NCBI GenBank assembly: GCA_023388315.1
Contig: JAEWGM010000024.1
Span: forward strand, 67,884 to 131,883
DNA: 64,000 nt
Reading direction: 5' to 3'
Origin: Bacteroidota bacterium
GTDB taxonomy: Bacteria; Bacteroidota; Bacteroidia; Bacteroidales; Dysgonomonadaceae
The notes under the pieces were generated by a model that ran no database searches, was not told where the DNA came from, and worked only from the letters and a program-made list of their open reading frames with translations. This document shows positions 7,860 through 16,849 of the stretch, piece by piece. Each line of letters begins with the position of its first letter. Positions within the stretch are counted from its first letter, which is position 1. The position numbers and the translations under genes were made by a program.

Positions 7860-9809
7860 ATGAAATCAAAACCCTTGTATACACTCACTGTAACGCTCAT
7901 ACTAAGCGCATTACACGTACACTCACAAGTGAGCCTTCCGACGATTTTTTCAAACAATATGGTATTGCAGCAAAAAACCGATGCTCCCATTTGGGGCAAA
8001 GCCAATCCCAACGGCACTGTGAAAATTGTAACATCGTGGGATAAAAAAACACATATGGCAAAAGCGGATGCCAACGGAAATTGGAAGACAACCGTAGCAA
8101 CACCGTCTGCCGGAGGGCCGTTTGAGATTACAGTATCTGAAAAAAACACCGTTCGTTTACAAAATGTACTTATTGGGGAAGTTTGGATTTGTTCCGGCCA
8201 GTCCAATATGGAAATGCCGCTTGCAGGCTGGGGAAAAATAACCAATTATGAAGAAGAAATCGCAACTGCAAACTTTCCGAACATCCGGTTATTGCAAGCC
8301 ACGAAAAACACCAGCACCTATCCTTTAGACGATGTGGCTCTCGATACCGATGGCTGGCAACCTTGCTCTCCCGCTACCGTTGAAAACTTTTCGGCCACCG
8401 CTTATTTCTTTGGCCGCGACTTATACGAGAACTTACACGTGCCCATCGGCCTCATTCATACATCGTGGGGCGGCACCGTGGCGGAAGCTTGGACAAGCGC
8501 GGAAAGCCTCCACCTAATGCCCGAATTTAGAGAGCCGGTGGAAGAATTTCAAAAACTTTCGCAGAACGAAAATCAAAAAGAGTGGATAGATATTGTTCGG
8601 GAAAAGGATTTTGGTATCGTAAACAATGTGGCCGTTGCCGCGCAACAAAGCTTCAACGATGCCGACTGGAAAACTGCCGTTGTTCCGGGCGTGTGGGAAG
8701 AAAACGGCTTGCCCGACACCGATGGGCTGGTTTGGTACAGAAAAACTATTGACATTCCCGACAATTGGGTGGGAAACAACCTTATTCTTTCTTTGGGAAC
8801 AATTGACGATGACGATATTACCTATTTCAATGGCGAAAAAGTGGGCGCTACAAAGGGGTATACCAACGAAAGAAGATACGTGGTTCCCGCTCGCTTAGTG
8901 AAAAAAGGGCCAGCGGTTATCGCGGTGCGCGTGATTGACACCGGCGGCGGTGGCGGCTTTTATGGTGATCCTATAAAAATGTATATCGCGCCGGAAAACA
9001 AAGAAACACTTCGCGAAAACTTAGATGGAGAATGGAAATATAAACTGGCCGTTAATTTGCCAAATAATAACGTGAATCGGCAAAATAGGCCAACCAGCCT
9101 ATACAACGCCATGATTGCTCCCTTTGTGCCATACGCCATAAAAGGTGCCATTTGGTATCAGGGCGAGAGCAACGCCGGAAGGGCTTATCAATACAGAACA
9201 CTTTTCCCGCTTATGATTAACGATTGGCGCAACAAATGGGGATACGACTTTCCATTCTACTTTGTTCAATTGGCCAACTTTATGCAAACACAACTTCAAC
9301 CGGCTGAATCGGCTTGGGCCGAACTTCGTGAAGCGCAACTGCAAACATTGCGCTTGAAAAACACAGGAATGGCAACAACCATCGACATTGGCGACGCCGA
9401 CGATATCCACCCCAAAAACAAACAAGACGTAGGCAAACGATTGGCGTTGCAAGCGCGCGAAAAAACGTACGCTCAAGAAATCACCGGCTCGGGCCCAATT
9501 TTTGAAAGCTACACAGTTGAGAATGGACGGATAAGGATTTATTTCCAATCTAACAAATCGAAACTTGTAACAAAAGGCAATGAATTAAAAGGTTTTAGCA
9601 TAGCCGGGCCCGATAAACAATTCTATTGGGCAAATGCTCGAATCGAAGGGGATGAGGTGGTGGTAAGTTCACCCAACGTGCCCTTCCCTACAGCCGTTCG
9701 TTATGCTTGGGCCGACAACCCAAATTGCAACTTATTCAACGAGGCCGGCCTTCCGGCATCGCCATTCCGCACAGATGATTGGGCGGGAATAACGGTGAAT
9801 AGTAAGTAG
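7860..9809 (+). CDS. Sialate O-acetylesterase-like secreted esterase
   Basis: The 649-residue protein starts with a cleavable signal peptide (to about residue 23). The start of the mature part, VSLPTIFSNNMVLQQK, and the block WICSGQSNMEMPL are typical of the SASA (sialic-acid-specific acetylesterase) family. The SGNH nucleophile would be S115 in GQSNM, and D514 with H517 in DDIHP complete the triad. A jelly-roll domain like that of GH2 enzymes is inserted near residues 250-380. The family removes acetyl esters from sialic acids or plant glycans in the periplasm or outside the cell. A free-standing gene, so the natural substrate is unknown. Confidence 0.85.
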   Translation: MKSKPLYTLTVTLILSALHVHSQVSLPTIFSNNMVLQQKTDAPIWGKANPNGTVKIVTSWDKKTHMAKADANGNWKTTVATPSAGGPFEITVSEKNTVRLQNVLIGEVWICSGQSNMEMPLAGWGKITNYEEEIATANFPNIRLLQATKNTSTYPLDDVALDTDGWQPCSPATVENFSATAYFFGRDLYENLHVPIGLIHTSWGGTVAEAWTSAESLHLMPEFREPVEEFQKLSQNENQKEWIDIVREKDFGIVNNVAVAAQQSFNDADWKTAVVPGVWEENGLPDTDGLVWYRKTIDIPDNWVGNNLILSLGTIDDDDITYFNGEKVGATKGYTNERRYVVPARLVKKGPAVIAVRVIDTGGGGGFYGDPIKMYIAPENKETLRENLDGEWKYKLAVNLPNNNVNRQNRPTSLYNAMIAPFVPYAIKGAIWYQGESNAGRAYQYRTLFPLMINDWRNKWGYDFPFYFVQLANFMQTQLQPAESAWAELREAQLQTLRLKNTGMATTIDIGDADDIHPKNKQDVGKRLALQAREKTYAQEITGSGPIFESYTVENGRIRIYFQSNKSKLVTKGNELKGFSIAGPDKQFYWANARIEGDEVVVSSPNVPFPTAVRYAWADNPNCNLFNEAGLPASPFRTDDWAGITVNSK

Positions 9810-10249
9810 ATGAGGAAACTGTATCAAAAAGAAGCTTGAACTCGGATGACGGAAGCATAATGTGTACGCTATAAAGAAGTTTAATCTGATTATTTTGTAT
9901 TTTGGGAATCGTTAATCGTAAAAAATTGTTCCTAAGAATGAATTGGATAAAGTGATCAGAAGGCAAGGTGCAGTGGATTGACCGTAGATTTTTGGAAAAT
10001 AATGCAAAGGACAAATTTTAAAATTATCCCATTCCCAATGAAATAACTATCCCAATGCAAATGAATAGCTTACCGAGCCACGAAAAGCCCTATTTACTAA
10101 GCTCTCTCTCTGCTGTAGCAAAAATGTGAACACAACTATGCATACCAAAGCCCACTAACAGATACAACAAACCACCGTAAATATCAGCTATTTACGGTGG
10201 TTTGTTTTTTGAGGCTATGAATACCAAAGCGAAACCCTCAAAAAAATAA
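9810..10249. other. Intergenic region left of the integrated element
   Basis: No gene was found here. The stretch carries a strong hairpin at 10167-10210 and a second A/T-flanked inverted repeat, TTTTTTGAGG at 10205-10214 against CCTCAAAAAA at 10236-10245. Before insertion of the element this sequence lay directly behind the 3' end of tRNA-Arg. Confidence 0.6.
10167..10210 (+). terminator. Intrinsic terminator with 17-bp perfect stem
   Basis: The arm 10167-10183 pairs perfectly with 10189-10205 across the loop TCAGC, and the right arm runs into TTTTTT at 10205-10210. It would stop rightward transcription coming from the esterase gene. Confidence 0.75.
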
Positions 10250-10264
10250 AAGTGATCCGAGCGG
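10250..10264 (+). repeat. attL direct repeat (displaced tRNA-Arg 3' end)
   Basis: AAGTGATCCGAGCGG is identical to 17459-17473, where it forms the 3' end of tRNA-Arg on the complementary strand. Flanking bases differ immediately outside the 15 bases. Confidence 0.85.
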
Positions 10265-10289
10265 AACCACACCGCCAAAAACACCAACG

Positions 10290-10412
10290 AATGAACAAAT
10301 ACAAATATACACATTAAACCCACACTAACAAACGTTTGTAGTATTACAGTTGTTTTTATTTGTTCATTAAAATGCTTATTTGTTCGTTTTTTTTGTTCAT
10401 TTCTCGTTCATT
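10290..10412. repeat. Arm-type repeats TTTGTTCATT near attL
   Basis: Direct copies are at 10359-10368, 10379-10388 (TTTGTTCGTT), 10392-10401 and 10403-10412 (CTCGTTCATT). An inverted copy is at 10290-10299. Two further related copies lie close to attR (17384-17404). Their location beside both att sites suggests integrase arm-binding or excisionase sites. Confidence 0.6.
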
Positions 10413-10425
10413 TTTCGTATCTTTG
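10391..10425 (+). promoter_or_regulatory. Promoter of the integrase gene
   Basis: TATCTTTG at 10418-10425 matches TAnnTTTG, and TTTTG at 10391-10395 can serve as the -33 box 22 bases upstream. The start codon is 33 bases further. The promoter overlaps the arm-type repeats, so protein binding there could repress integrase expression. Confidence 0.55.
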
Positions 10426-10458
10426 GACTAAAGAGATAAACATAAAAACAATATCACA

Positions 10459-11712
10459 ATGGGCAACGTAAATTTTCAATACAGAAGCAAGAAAGATGTT
10501 GCAAACATAGAAATAAGATTTACTTTCAAAGATAGCAACGATAAATTTAAATCTTACTACACCCGAACTAACTTTGAAGTATCAAAAGAGTTTTGGAATG
10601 AGTACAAAAGCAACACCCGATTTAGAGATGTTAAAAAAGCAAACCTAAAAACCGAAATTGATAAGCATTTGCAAGAAATAGAGAAATTTATTATTGCACA
10701 ATACCAGCAAGAAACAAGCACCATTCAAAAAGATTGGCTCAAAGATGTTGTAAGTAATTTCTATAAACCAAAAAACGAGACTTCAATACCTGACAATTTA
10801 CTACAATTCTTTGACTTTTATTTATCCACCAAGAAACAAACCATAAAAGCAAGCACATTGCGAAAATTGAAGGTTGTTCGTAATAAGATAGAAAACTTTG
10901 AGAATGATAAAAACCGTACGTACAAAATAAAAGATATTGACAAATCATTTTTGACTGATTTTATTAATTGGAGCAAAGAGAAGCAGTACGATAATTCAGT
11001 TATCAACGATAATTTTAAAATCATTAGAGGTGTTTGCAAAGAAGCACAACAATATGATATTGAGGTAAACAAGAATTTATATTTGTTATCCACAGGAATT
11101 AAAGACACACCCGCTTTTAAAATATATCTAACAGTAGATGAGTTGCAACGAATAAGCGATTTAAAAAACCTACCTGAACATTTAGATAATGTAAGAGATT
11201 GGTTAATTATATCATGCTACACAGGGCAACGAATAAGCGACTTTAAGAGGTTTACACCTGATATGATACGGAAGCAAGGCGGTAGAGCATTTATTGATAT
11301 AAGACAGCTAAAAACCGATAAGAACGTTTCTATTCCTTTAGTGCCTATTGTAGAAGGTATATTGAAAAAGCGAAATGGCAATTTTCCAAAAACAATAAGC
11401 GACCAAAGATATAACGATTACATTAAAGATGTTTGCCGTATGGCTCAAATAAACGAAAAGATAGAGGGCAAAGTTGCAACCGTTACCGAAATAGGAACAC
11501 GCAAAGAAGCAGGTATTTATAAGAAATGGCAATTGATTACTTCACACGTTGGAAGGCGTTCTTTTGCTACAAACTTTTACGGTAAATTACCAACTTCTTT
11601 TATTAAAGATATTACAGGACACGGCACAGAAGCGATGTTATTAAAGTACATAGGTAAAACTTCAAAGGACACCGCTAAAGAAGCATACGACTTAATGTTA
11701 AACTTAAAATAA
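10459..11712 (+). CDS. int: Tyrosine recombinase (integrase) of the element
   Basis: The 417-residue protein has an N-terminal arm-binding domain, a SAM-like core-binding domain (about residues 110-210) and a C-terminal catalytic domain. Catalytic residues are visible: R258 in TGQRISD, H363 and R366 in HVGRR, the GH of ITGHG, and the nucleophile Y397 in LKYIGK. It would catalyse integration into, and excision from, the tRNA-Arg att site. It lies just inside attL and points into the element. The next gene starts 7 bases after its stop, so the two are coupled. Confidence 0.95.
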   Translation: MGNVNFQYRSKKDVANIEIRFTFKDSNDKFKSYYTRTNFEVSKEFWNEYKSNTRFRDVKKANLKTEIDKHLQEIEKFIIAQYQQETSTIQKDWLKDVVSNFYKPKNETSIPDNLLQFFDFYLSTKKQTIKASTLRKLKVVRNKIENFENDKNRTYKIKDIDKSFLTDFINWSKEKQYDNSVINDNFKIIRGVCKEAQQYDIEVNKNLYLLSTGIKDTPAFKIYLTVDELQRISDLKNLPEHLDNVRDWLIISCYTGQRISDFKRFTPDMIRKQGGRAFIDIRQLKTDKNVSIPLVPIVEGILKKRNGNFPKTISDQRYNDYIKDVCRMAQINEKIEGKVATVTEIGTRKEAGIYKKWQLITSHVGRRSFATNFYGKLPTSFIKDITGHGTEAMLLKYIGKTSKDTAKEAYDLMLNLK

Positions 11713-11719
11713 TAGTATC

Positions 11720-12643
11720 ATGAAAGAGAACAGCAAAGAAAAGTTAGAAAGACAGCTAAATGAAAACCCTGAATTAAAGGAGCGTTTCAATTTACAGATG
11801 AAGAGCATTACAGAAAGTGTTAAAGAAACCACCGCACCGTTTGAAGGTCTTGCAGATAGTGTAAAATCTTTAGAGAATCTTTCTTTACCATTAAAAAATA
11901 TCATGAATAGCTTTAAAGCTATAAAACCAACAACAGCAACTCAAAGCATTGTTGAAAGTTTGGAGTTGTTTAATTTGCGTTTAAAGCCATTATTAGACTC
12001 TATAACAAGCGATGAACACAAAGAGATGATTTTATTAATGGATAAAACTAAAATAGAATACACTTCATTACGCAAAAGTGAAAGGGAATTTATAGAACAT
12101 GAAAGGTTGTACATTCCTAATGATGTTTATGAGTTTTTAGATTGGTATTTATATTGCTATCTTTTTGATAAACCTATTGACACAAGAAAAAAAGAAGAAT
12201 TGGGATTGTATCATTTCAATCTTTTTTATACGTTTAAACAGCGTTACAAAAAACACAAAAAATGGGATATTGAAAATGAGAGAGAGTCTATAAAAGAGCA
12301 TGAGTTTTTAAACAATCAATCACAGGGTAGTAACAATGAAAGCGAACCGATAAAATACAAAGCTACCCACTATGCTTTAGCATACATTTTTGATTGCGAT
12401 GCTAAAGGGCGTCCACGTTTAGAAGGGCGAAAAAAGGAACTTGAAAAAATCGGGCGGAAACGAAGTAATAATAAAATTGATGGGAACACATTCTATAAAG
12501 CATTTAATAGTATACAAAAAATAGACTTAAACATTGAAAGAGACTTAATAAATATTATAGGTACAAATTGGAAAAAAATAATATTAGACCTTTCAGAAGA
12601 CCCCGATTTATTAGACGAATACTTAAAAACAAAACAGTTATAA
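11720..12643 (+). CDS. Element protein of unknown function
   Basis: I do not recognise this 307-residue protein. The first 120 residues are highly charged and probably coiled-coil. The C-terminal third has a recognisable block (KYKATHYALAYIFDCDAKGRP near residue 212, interrupted here by no known motif) followed by a very basic stretch, GRKKELEKIGRKR. There is no signal peptide or membrane segment. It is translated directly after the integrase, a position where Bacteroidota elements often carry such a protein, so a role in recombination or copy control is a guess. Confidence 0.6.
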   Translation: MKENSKEKLERQLNENPELKERFNLQMKSITESVKETTAPFEGLADSVKSLENLSLPLKNIMNSFKAIKPTTATQSIVESLELFNLRLKPLLDSITSDEHKEMILLMDKTKIEYTSLRKSEREFIEHERLYIPNDVYEFLDWYLYCYLFDKPIDTRKKEELGLYHFNLFYTFKQRYKKHKKWDIENERESIKEHEFLNNQSQGSNNESEPIKYKATHYALAYIFDCDAKGRPRLEGRKKELEKIGRKRSNNKIDGNTFYKAFNSIQKIDLNIERDLINIIGTNWKKIILDLSEDPDLLDEYLKTKQL

Positions 12644-12647
12644 AGTA

Positions 12648-12702
12648 GGGCGAATATAGGGAAACGCCCCGTTCCGCCCCGAAAAACGCACCTTTAGATT
12701 TG
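12648..12702 (+). promoter_or_regulatory. Promoter/operator candidate of the xis-rep operon
   Basis: TAGATTTG at 12695-12702 fits TAnnTTTG and lies 26 bases before the start codon. Upstream, CGCCCCG occurs twice exactly 10 bases apart (12665-12671 and 12675-12681), and GGGCG/CGCCC forms a small inverted repeat at 12648-12669. This G+C-rich patch stands out in an A+T-rich element and is a likely regulator-binding site. Confidence 0.4.
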
Positions 12703-12727
12703 TGCATAAACTTTAAAACAAAGAATT

Positions 12728-13042
12728 ATGCACAATTTAGTATTAAGTCCTATTGACCCCGAAAAGCTTATAACAAGTATTTCGGAAAAAGTAACTGCAA
12801 ACATATTAAAAGCAGTTAGAGATGAATTAACCACTAACCCCGTACAAACTGAAAGTTTATTTAATGACTACATTCCAAAAACCGAAGTACGGGGTATATT
12901 AGCAAGTAATAGCACCCTTTGGAAATGGGAGAATGAAGGTAAATTAAAACTCTATGCTATTGGTGGAAAACGTTTTTATAAGCGTGCCGATATAGAGAAC
13001 CTATTTACTGAGGTAAAACAGAAAGGAGCGTCAAATGAATAA
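12728..13042 (+). CDS. Excisionase-like helix-turn-helix protein
   Basis: The 104-residue protein has a helical N-terminal part and a C-terminal MerR/excisionase-type winged helix (about residues 48-96). The core reads IPKTEVRGILASNSTLWKWE, followed by the wing GGKRFYKRADIENL, the usual pattern of AlpA/Xis-like DNA-binding proteins in Bacteroidota elements. It probably bends DNA at the att region or regulates element genes. Its 3' end overlaps the next start by 8 bases, so it heads a translationally coupled operon with the replication gene. Confidence 0.75.
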   Translation: MHNLVLSPIDPEKLITSISEKVTANILKAVRDELTTNPVQTESLFNDYIPKTEVRGILASNSTLWKWENEGKLKLYAIGGKRFYKRADIENLFTEVKQKGASNE

Positions 13043-13388
13043 TCATAATAACGCCCCTTATGTATCTTTGAACAGCTACTACAAAGATAACAATATTAAT
13101 CAATTACAGCGAGTTTACAGCACTTTATTTGCCCGTCCAATGACAATGTACGAAGTTGCATTAATAACAGGCATAGAGAGAGCAAATGTATGCAGATACG
13201 TAGCTAAATTGAGAAAGAGCAACAGCATTGCAGTTGTTCGTTTGGGTATTTGCCCTATTACAGGATATAGCAGGGTACAATTTTTGACAACAAGCCCCGC
13301 ACTTTTTCCACAAGAAACACAATTAGGTTTATCATTTGATAATGTACCTACTTGCACAACATCAAATAAGGAAGGAGTGAGCAAATGA
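13035..13388 (+). CDS. Small winged-helix-like DNA-binding protein
   Basis: The 117-residue protein has a predicted winged helix around residues 30-75 (MTMYEVALITGIERANVCRY, then a basic strand pair). Similar small proteins are common before replication genes in Bacteroidota mobile elements. It overlaps the preceding gene by 8 bases and the following one by 4 (ATGA), so all three are probably made in fixed ratio. A role as regulator or replication accessory factor is inferred from position. Confidence 0.6.
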   Translation: MNNHNNAPYVSLNSYYKDNNINQLQRVYSTLFARPMTMYEVALITGIERANVCRYVAKLRKSNSIAVVRLGICPITGYSRVQFLTTSPALFPQETQLGLSFDNVPTCTTSNKEGVSK

Positions 13389-15778
13389 ACAAACATAAAT
13401 TTTCTTACTTCAAAGCACCAATTAAGAACACACAGCCTTATAAAAACATCACAATTTCAGATGTTGCAAAGGTTATAAAAGACCCATACTTTAAAAACGA
13501 TACTGATAAATTAAGAAGTTTTTCAGACGTGGATAAGGCACGAAGCTACAAGGGTACCAAATTTGACTATGTTACTTTTTCCGGTACGTTCACCGAAAGA
13601 AAAAAAACGGCATTGGTTGAATATTCTTCATTAATTGCTTTGGACTTTGACCATGTAGATGTTGAGAGTACAAAAAATAAGATACTCAAACAAAAAGATA
13701 TAGACACGGTGCTACTGTTTGTTTCACCGTCTGGTGATGGCATTAAATGGATTGTCCCATCAACAACCAAAGATGAACATTTGCAAGTCTTTAGGATGTA
13801 TCAAAGGTATTGTAAAGATGCTTTTGATTTAGATGTTGATGAATCGGGAAAGGATATAGCAAGGGCGTGTTTTATTCCACATGATGCGAATGTTGTTTAT
13901 AATGAATCTTTTGAGTTTAGGAAACTTGAGGGGTATTGGAACGAACCAACCAAAGGAACACACACACCACCGCCACCCAAAGGGCAAATAAGCCGTTTAG
14001 AAGCACTTTCACCCTTTGACGATTATAACATGCGTGGAGATGTTATTTCATTGTTACAGTCGCACGGGTGGACGATTGAGGACGATAAAAGCGATGAAAT
14101 AACATTAACAAGGGCGGGCAAGAAAAACGGCGTTTCAGGTGGATACAGAAAACAGGATAAACTTTTTTATGTGTTTACTGATGCGACAGAATTTGAAGCT
14201 TCGCAAGCTTATAACCCCGCACAGGTTTTTGCCGTGTTAGAATGTGGCAATGATATGAAGAAGGCAAGAACCCAGCTTTTAAATAATGGATATGGTGAAG
14301 AAAATTCATATTACCATGATAGCAATTTAGAGAGCGATAAAGAGAAGGAAGATTTTAATTTTTATACTAAGGACTTTAAGATAAAACCCGCACGTGTGGC
14401 GGAATGGTTTAAACGTGATGGTTTTATTAGAATCTCCGAAGAAGGAAATGACACAATCACAATTATCAAAAATGAAAGCAAGATATTAAAACCGTTCAAC
14501 TTCAAAACTGATACAATATCATACTTGAAAAATCACATTAAGCACCCCGACAATAGAGCAGAAATAGAAAATCAATTAATAGCTAAAGAGAATGATATTC
14601 TTAAAAGTTGGAAGCTATTAAAGGGTGAACCTTATAACTTGAATAAGGATACAAAAGATACGGTTTACTTTCCTTTCAAAAATGGTGTTGCAAAAACCAA
14701 AAAAAACGGTATTGAAATAATCGATTATAAAAGTAGTGAGATAGGCTTTTTTATTGGTACGAAATCACAGGAACACACCTTCAAAGAGTTTGACCCCGAT
14801 AATAGAGGGATAGGGCAATTTGAACGGTTTTTAATTTCTGCAATAATTGGGAAAGATAAAGATGTTCAGGAACTCACACAGAAGGAAACAAGCGATGTAC
14901 GGGCGTTTTATTCAATGATAGGGTATTTGATAAGCAACTACAAGAACCCCGCTAAAAACCCCGCTATTATACTATCTGATGAAGGAGCGGACGATGAGAG
15001 AAGGAATGGCGGGCGTGGCAAATCTTTATTAGCAATTGCACTTCAAACAGTAAGAGGATATAATAAGCGTGGTGGTACTGAATTTGAACCGGGATACAGA
15101 CACGTATTTGCGGACTTGCAAAAATACCATGATGTTTATATTATTGACGATGTACCCGCTAATTTTAATTACGATGCACTTTATACACAAATTACGGGCG
15201 ATATAACAGCCGAAAGGAAAGGAACGCAAGCGGTGGTTATACCCTTTCAGGACGCACCTAAATTTGTTATTACAACAAATTGGGCGGTTAGGTATGATAA
15301 GGATGCGACTTCAACAAATAGGCGTTTTATTGAGTATAAGTTTTCTGATTTTTGGAACACCAACAATAAACCCGATGACTATTTTAACAGCACATTTTTT
15401 TATGATTGGGATGCGACAGAATGGCAATTATTCTATGAGCTTTTAATAACATGCGTGATGTTGTATTTGTCAATTGGCATTGAAGGAATTGAATATTCTA
15501 AAGATGCGGACAACTTCAGGGCGTACTTTTCAAATGATGTTTTATTAGACGAATTTGAGCGAATTTTTGAAGTGATGGAATCAAACGGAAGGTTTAAAGC
15601 AATGGACTTTCTAAATGAGTATAAAAACGGTTCGTTAAGATGGGATGGAATTTTTCACCGTAACAATGTGAAGCGTTACATTGATACATACATTGAATAT
15701 CATAAAAAAGATATTGGATATAATAAGAGAGAGAAAACATGGCATACTTTAATTGATACAAGTGATATTCCTTTTTGA
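13385..15778 (+). CDS. Primase (VirE_N/BT4734-like) fused to SF3 helicase
   Basis: The 797-residue protein looks like the element's replication initiator. The N-terminal part is a BT4734/VirE_N domain related to archaeo-eukaryotic primases: D87-F-D89 in ALDFDHVD, and SPSGDGIK at residues 114-121. A central linker domain (about 190-480) follows. The C-terminal part is a superfamily 3 helicase: Walker A GGRGKS at 542-547, Walker B VYIIDD at 584-589, motif C FVITTNW at 627-633 and an arginine finger in NRRF (R646-R647). The gene is the last of a coupled operon and is followed directly by an iteron/AT-rich region. Primase-helicase plus adjacent iterons is the replication module of many satellites and plasmids. 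Confidence 0.85.
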   Translation: MNKHKFSYFKAPIKNTQPYKNITISDVAKVIKDPYFKNDTDKLRSFSDVDKARSYKGTKFDYVTFSGTFTERKKTALVEYSSLIALDFDHVDVESTKNKILKQKDIDTVLLFVSPSGDGIKWIVPSTTKDEHLQVFRMYQRYCKDAFDLDVDESGKDIARACFIPHDANVVYNESFEFRKLEGYWNEPTKGTHTPPPPKGQISRLEALSPFDDYNMRGDVISLLQSHGWTIEDDKSDEITLTRAGKKNGVSGGYRKQDKLFYVFTDATEFEASQAYNPAQVFAVLECGNDMKKARTQLLNNGYGEENSYYHDSNLESDKEKEDFNFYTKDFKIKPARVAEWFKRDGFIRISEEGNDTITIIKNESKILKPFNFKTDTISYLKNHIKHPDNRAEIENQLIAKENDILKSWKLLKGEPYNLNKDTKDTVYFPFKNGVAKTKKNGIEIIDYKSSEIGFFIGTKSQEHTFKEFDPDNRGIGQFERFLISAIIGKDKDVQELTQKETSDVRAFYSMIGYLISNYKNPAKNPAIILSDEGADDERRNGGRGKSLLAIALQTVRGYNKRGGTEFEPGYRHVFADLQKYHDVYIIDDVPANFNYDALYTQITGDITAERKGTQAVVIPFQDAPKFVITTNWAVRYDKDATSTNRRFIEYKFSDFWNTNNKPDDYFNSTFFYDWDATEWQLFYELLITCVMLYLSIGIEGIEYSKDADNFRAYFSNDVLLDEFERIFEVMESNGRFKAMDFLNEYKNGSLRWDGIFHRNNVKRYIDTYIEYHKKDIGYNKREKTWHTLIDTSDIPF

Positions 15779-15785
15779 TTGATGC

Positions 15786-16036
15786 GGTCGTAACCGTTAC
15801 AACCGTGTTACAACCGATGTTACAACCTAAAGTGTTGATAATGAACGCCGTTACGACTGTTACAACCTATTTCAATTAACGCACATAAAGAATACAGTAA
15901 TAGTATAAATAAAAAAAAGTAAAAAATAAATAATATAAATATGATATGCGTTTAGGTTGTAACGGTTGTAACGGAATTGATACACAGGCAGTTAGGTTGT
16001 AACATAGGTTGTACAAGGTCGTAACATGTTACAACC
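15786..16036. other. Replication-origin-like region: 12 iterons around an A+T core
   Basis: The 9-mer GTTACAACC or its complement occurs about 12 times in 251 bases. Left block: 15786 (inverted GGTCGTAAC), 15796, 15807, 15819, 15850 (GTTACGACT) and 15859. Right block: 15955, 15964, 15995, 16007 (degenerate), 16017 (GGTCGTAAC) and 16028 (direct). The left block mainly reads GTTACAACC and the right block mainly GGTTGTAAC, so they face each other across 15868-15954, which is about 84% A+T by hand count. Both outer edges carry the same palindromic unit, GGTCGTAAC plus GTTACAACC. This is the classic design of an iteron origin with an unwinding element. Confidence 0.75.
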
Positions 16037-16102
16037 GACAAAAGGAAAAGTAAAAAGCAACTAATTAAAATACCAAAAAAAATAAATTTTAAATTAACAG
16101 CG

Positions 16103-16465
16103 ATGAGAGAAAAATTTACATTTCACAGATTAATTAATGAAGGTGGCACTAATGCAAAGCTATCTGATATAATAGGTTGGTTTAAACCGATTGCAGTATT
16201 TAAGATTGACAAGAAAAGCAACTATTATATTATACTATTCCATGATTTAAGTGAGCGTGTGCCAAAGAAAAGATTTGCAAAGGTTGGTACTACTTCATTT
16301 CATAAAATGATTAAGGAGCGCAAGCGGGAGTATATTTGGTTAATGGCAAGGGATAGAACCAAAGTAAAATATACGGGCGGTAAAACTTCAATTCCTGATA
16401 CACAAAAATCAATAACAGTAGAATTTCATCACCCCGTAGGCATGTGTTATAGAAACACAATGTAA
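16103..16465 (+). CDS. Small element protein, unknown
   Basis: I do not recognise this 120-residue protein. It is basic, without signal peptide or membrane segment, and rich in aromatic residues. It begins 67 bases after the iteron region. An inverted repeat (TGTGTTA at 16443-16449 against TAACACA at 16463-16469) covers its stop codon and may slow transcription into the next gene. Composition and codon use match the rest of the element. Confidence 0.5.
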   Translation: MREKFTFHRLINEGGTNAKLSDIIGWFKPIAVFKIDKKSNYYIILFHDLSERVPKKRFAKVGTTSFHKMIKERKREYIWLMARDRTKVKYTGGKTSIPDTQKSITVEFHHPVGMCYRNTM

Positions 16466-16540
16466 CACAGCATATTAAGATATAATATTGACAGTCAAAT
16501 AAATAAATAATTAATTAATAACATTTTAAAAATTACAGTT

Positions 16541-16849
16541 ATGGCATTTGAAAACAATAAACAATTAGCAAGCAGAGCGGGTAAATTAAGCACTCGTAAG
16601 GGCGTACCAAACAGAACCACCCAACAAGTAAGAAAAGCATTCCAATTGCTTATTGATGACAATCTGGAGCAAATGCAAAGTGATTTGGATGCATTAACCC
16701 CTCGTGATAGATTGAGGTTTATAATTGATCTAAGCAAATTCATATTACCACAGCTACAAGCGGTATCAATCGAAGATTTAAGAGAAAAAGACGAATTTAG
16801 AGTAATAACTATTAATTTAAAAAATGATGAAGACAATACAAATAAATAA
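16541..16849 (+). CDS. Small basic element protein, DUF5681 / small-terminase-like pattern
   Basis: The 102-residue protein has a basic N-terminus with GKLSTRKGVPNRTTQQVRKA, followed by a helical region, LTPRDRLRFIIDLSKFILPQ. The arrangement Gly-Lys-rich start, then PNRTT, then LTP(R/K)DR is seen in small phage-type proteins in Bacteroidota, some placed before the large terminase. A small-terminase-like DNA-recognition role would fit a satellite, but this is a pattern-based suggestion and no large terminase is present here. It overlaps the next reading frame at its 3' end. Confidence 0.5.
   Translation: MAFENNKQLASRAGKLSTRKGVPNRTTQQVRKAFQLLIDDNLEQMQSDLDALTPRDRLRFIIDLSKFILPQLQAVSIEDLREKDEFRVITINLKNDEDNTNK

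Noticed and set aside
10167..10210. Original terminator of tRNA-Arg displaced by the island
   Set aside because: The T tract is on the side for rightward transcription; read in the tRNA direction the stem is not followed by T, so it more likely stops the esterase transcript.
11720..12643. Relaxase or mobilisation protein in the island
   Set aside because: No HUH motif or relaxase tyrosine block is visible, only a coiled-coil start and a basic C-terminal region.
15786..16036. Repeats could be a CRISPR array
   Set aside because: The unit is only 9 bases, occurs in both orientations and has irregular 0-29 base gaps; there are no spacers of constant length and no cas genes.
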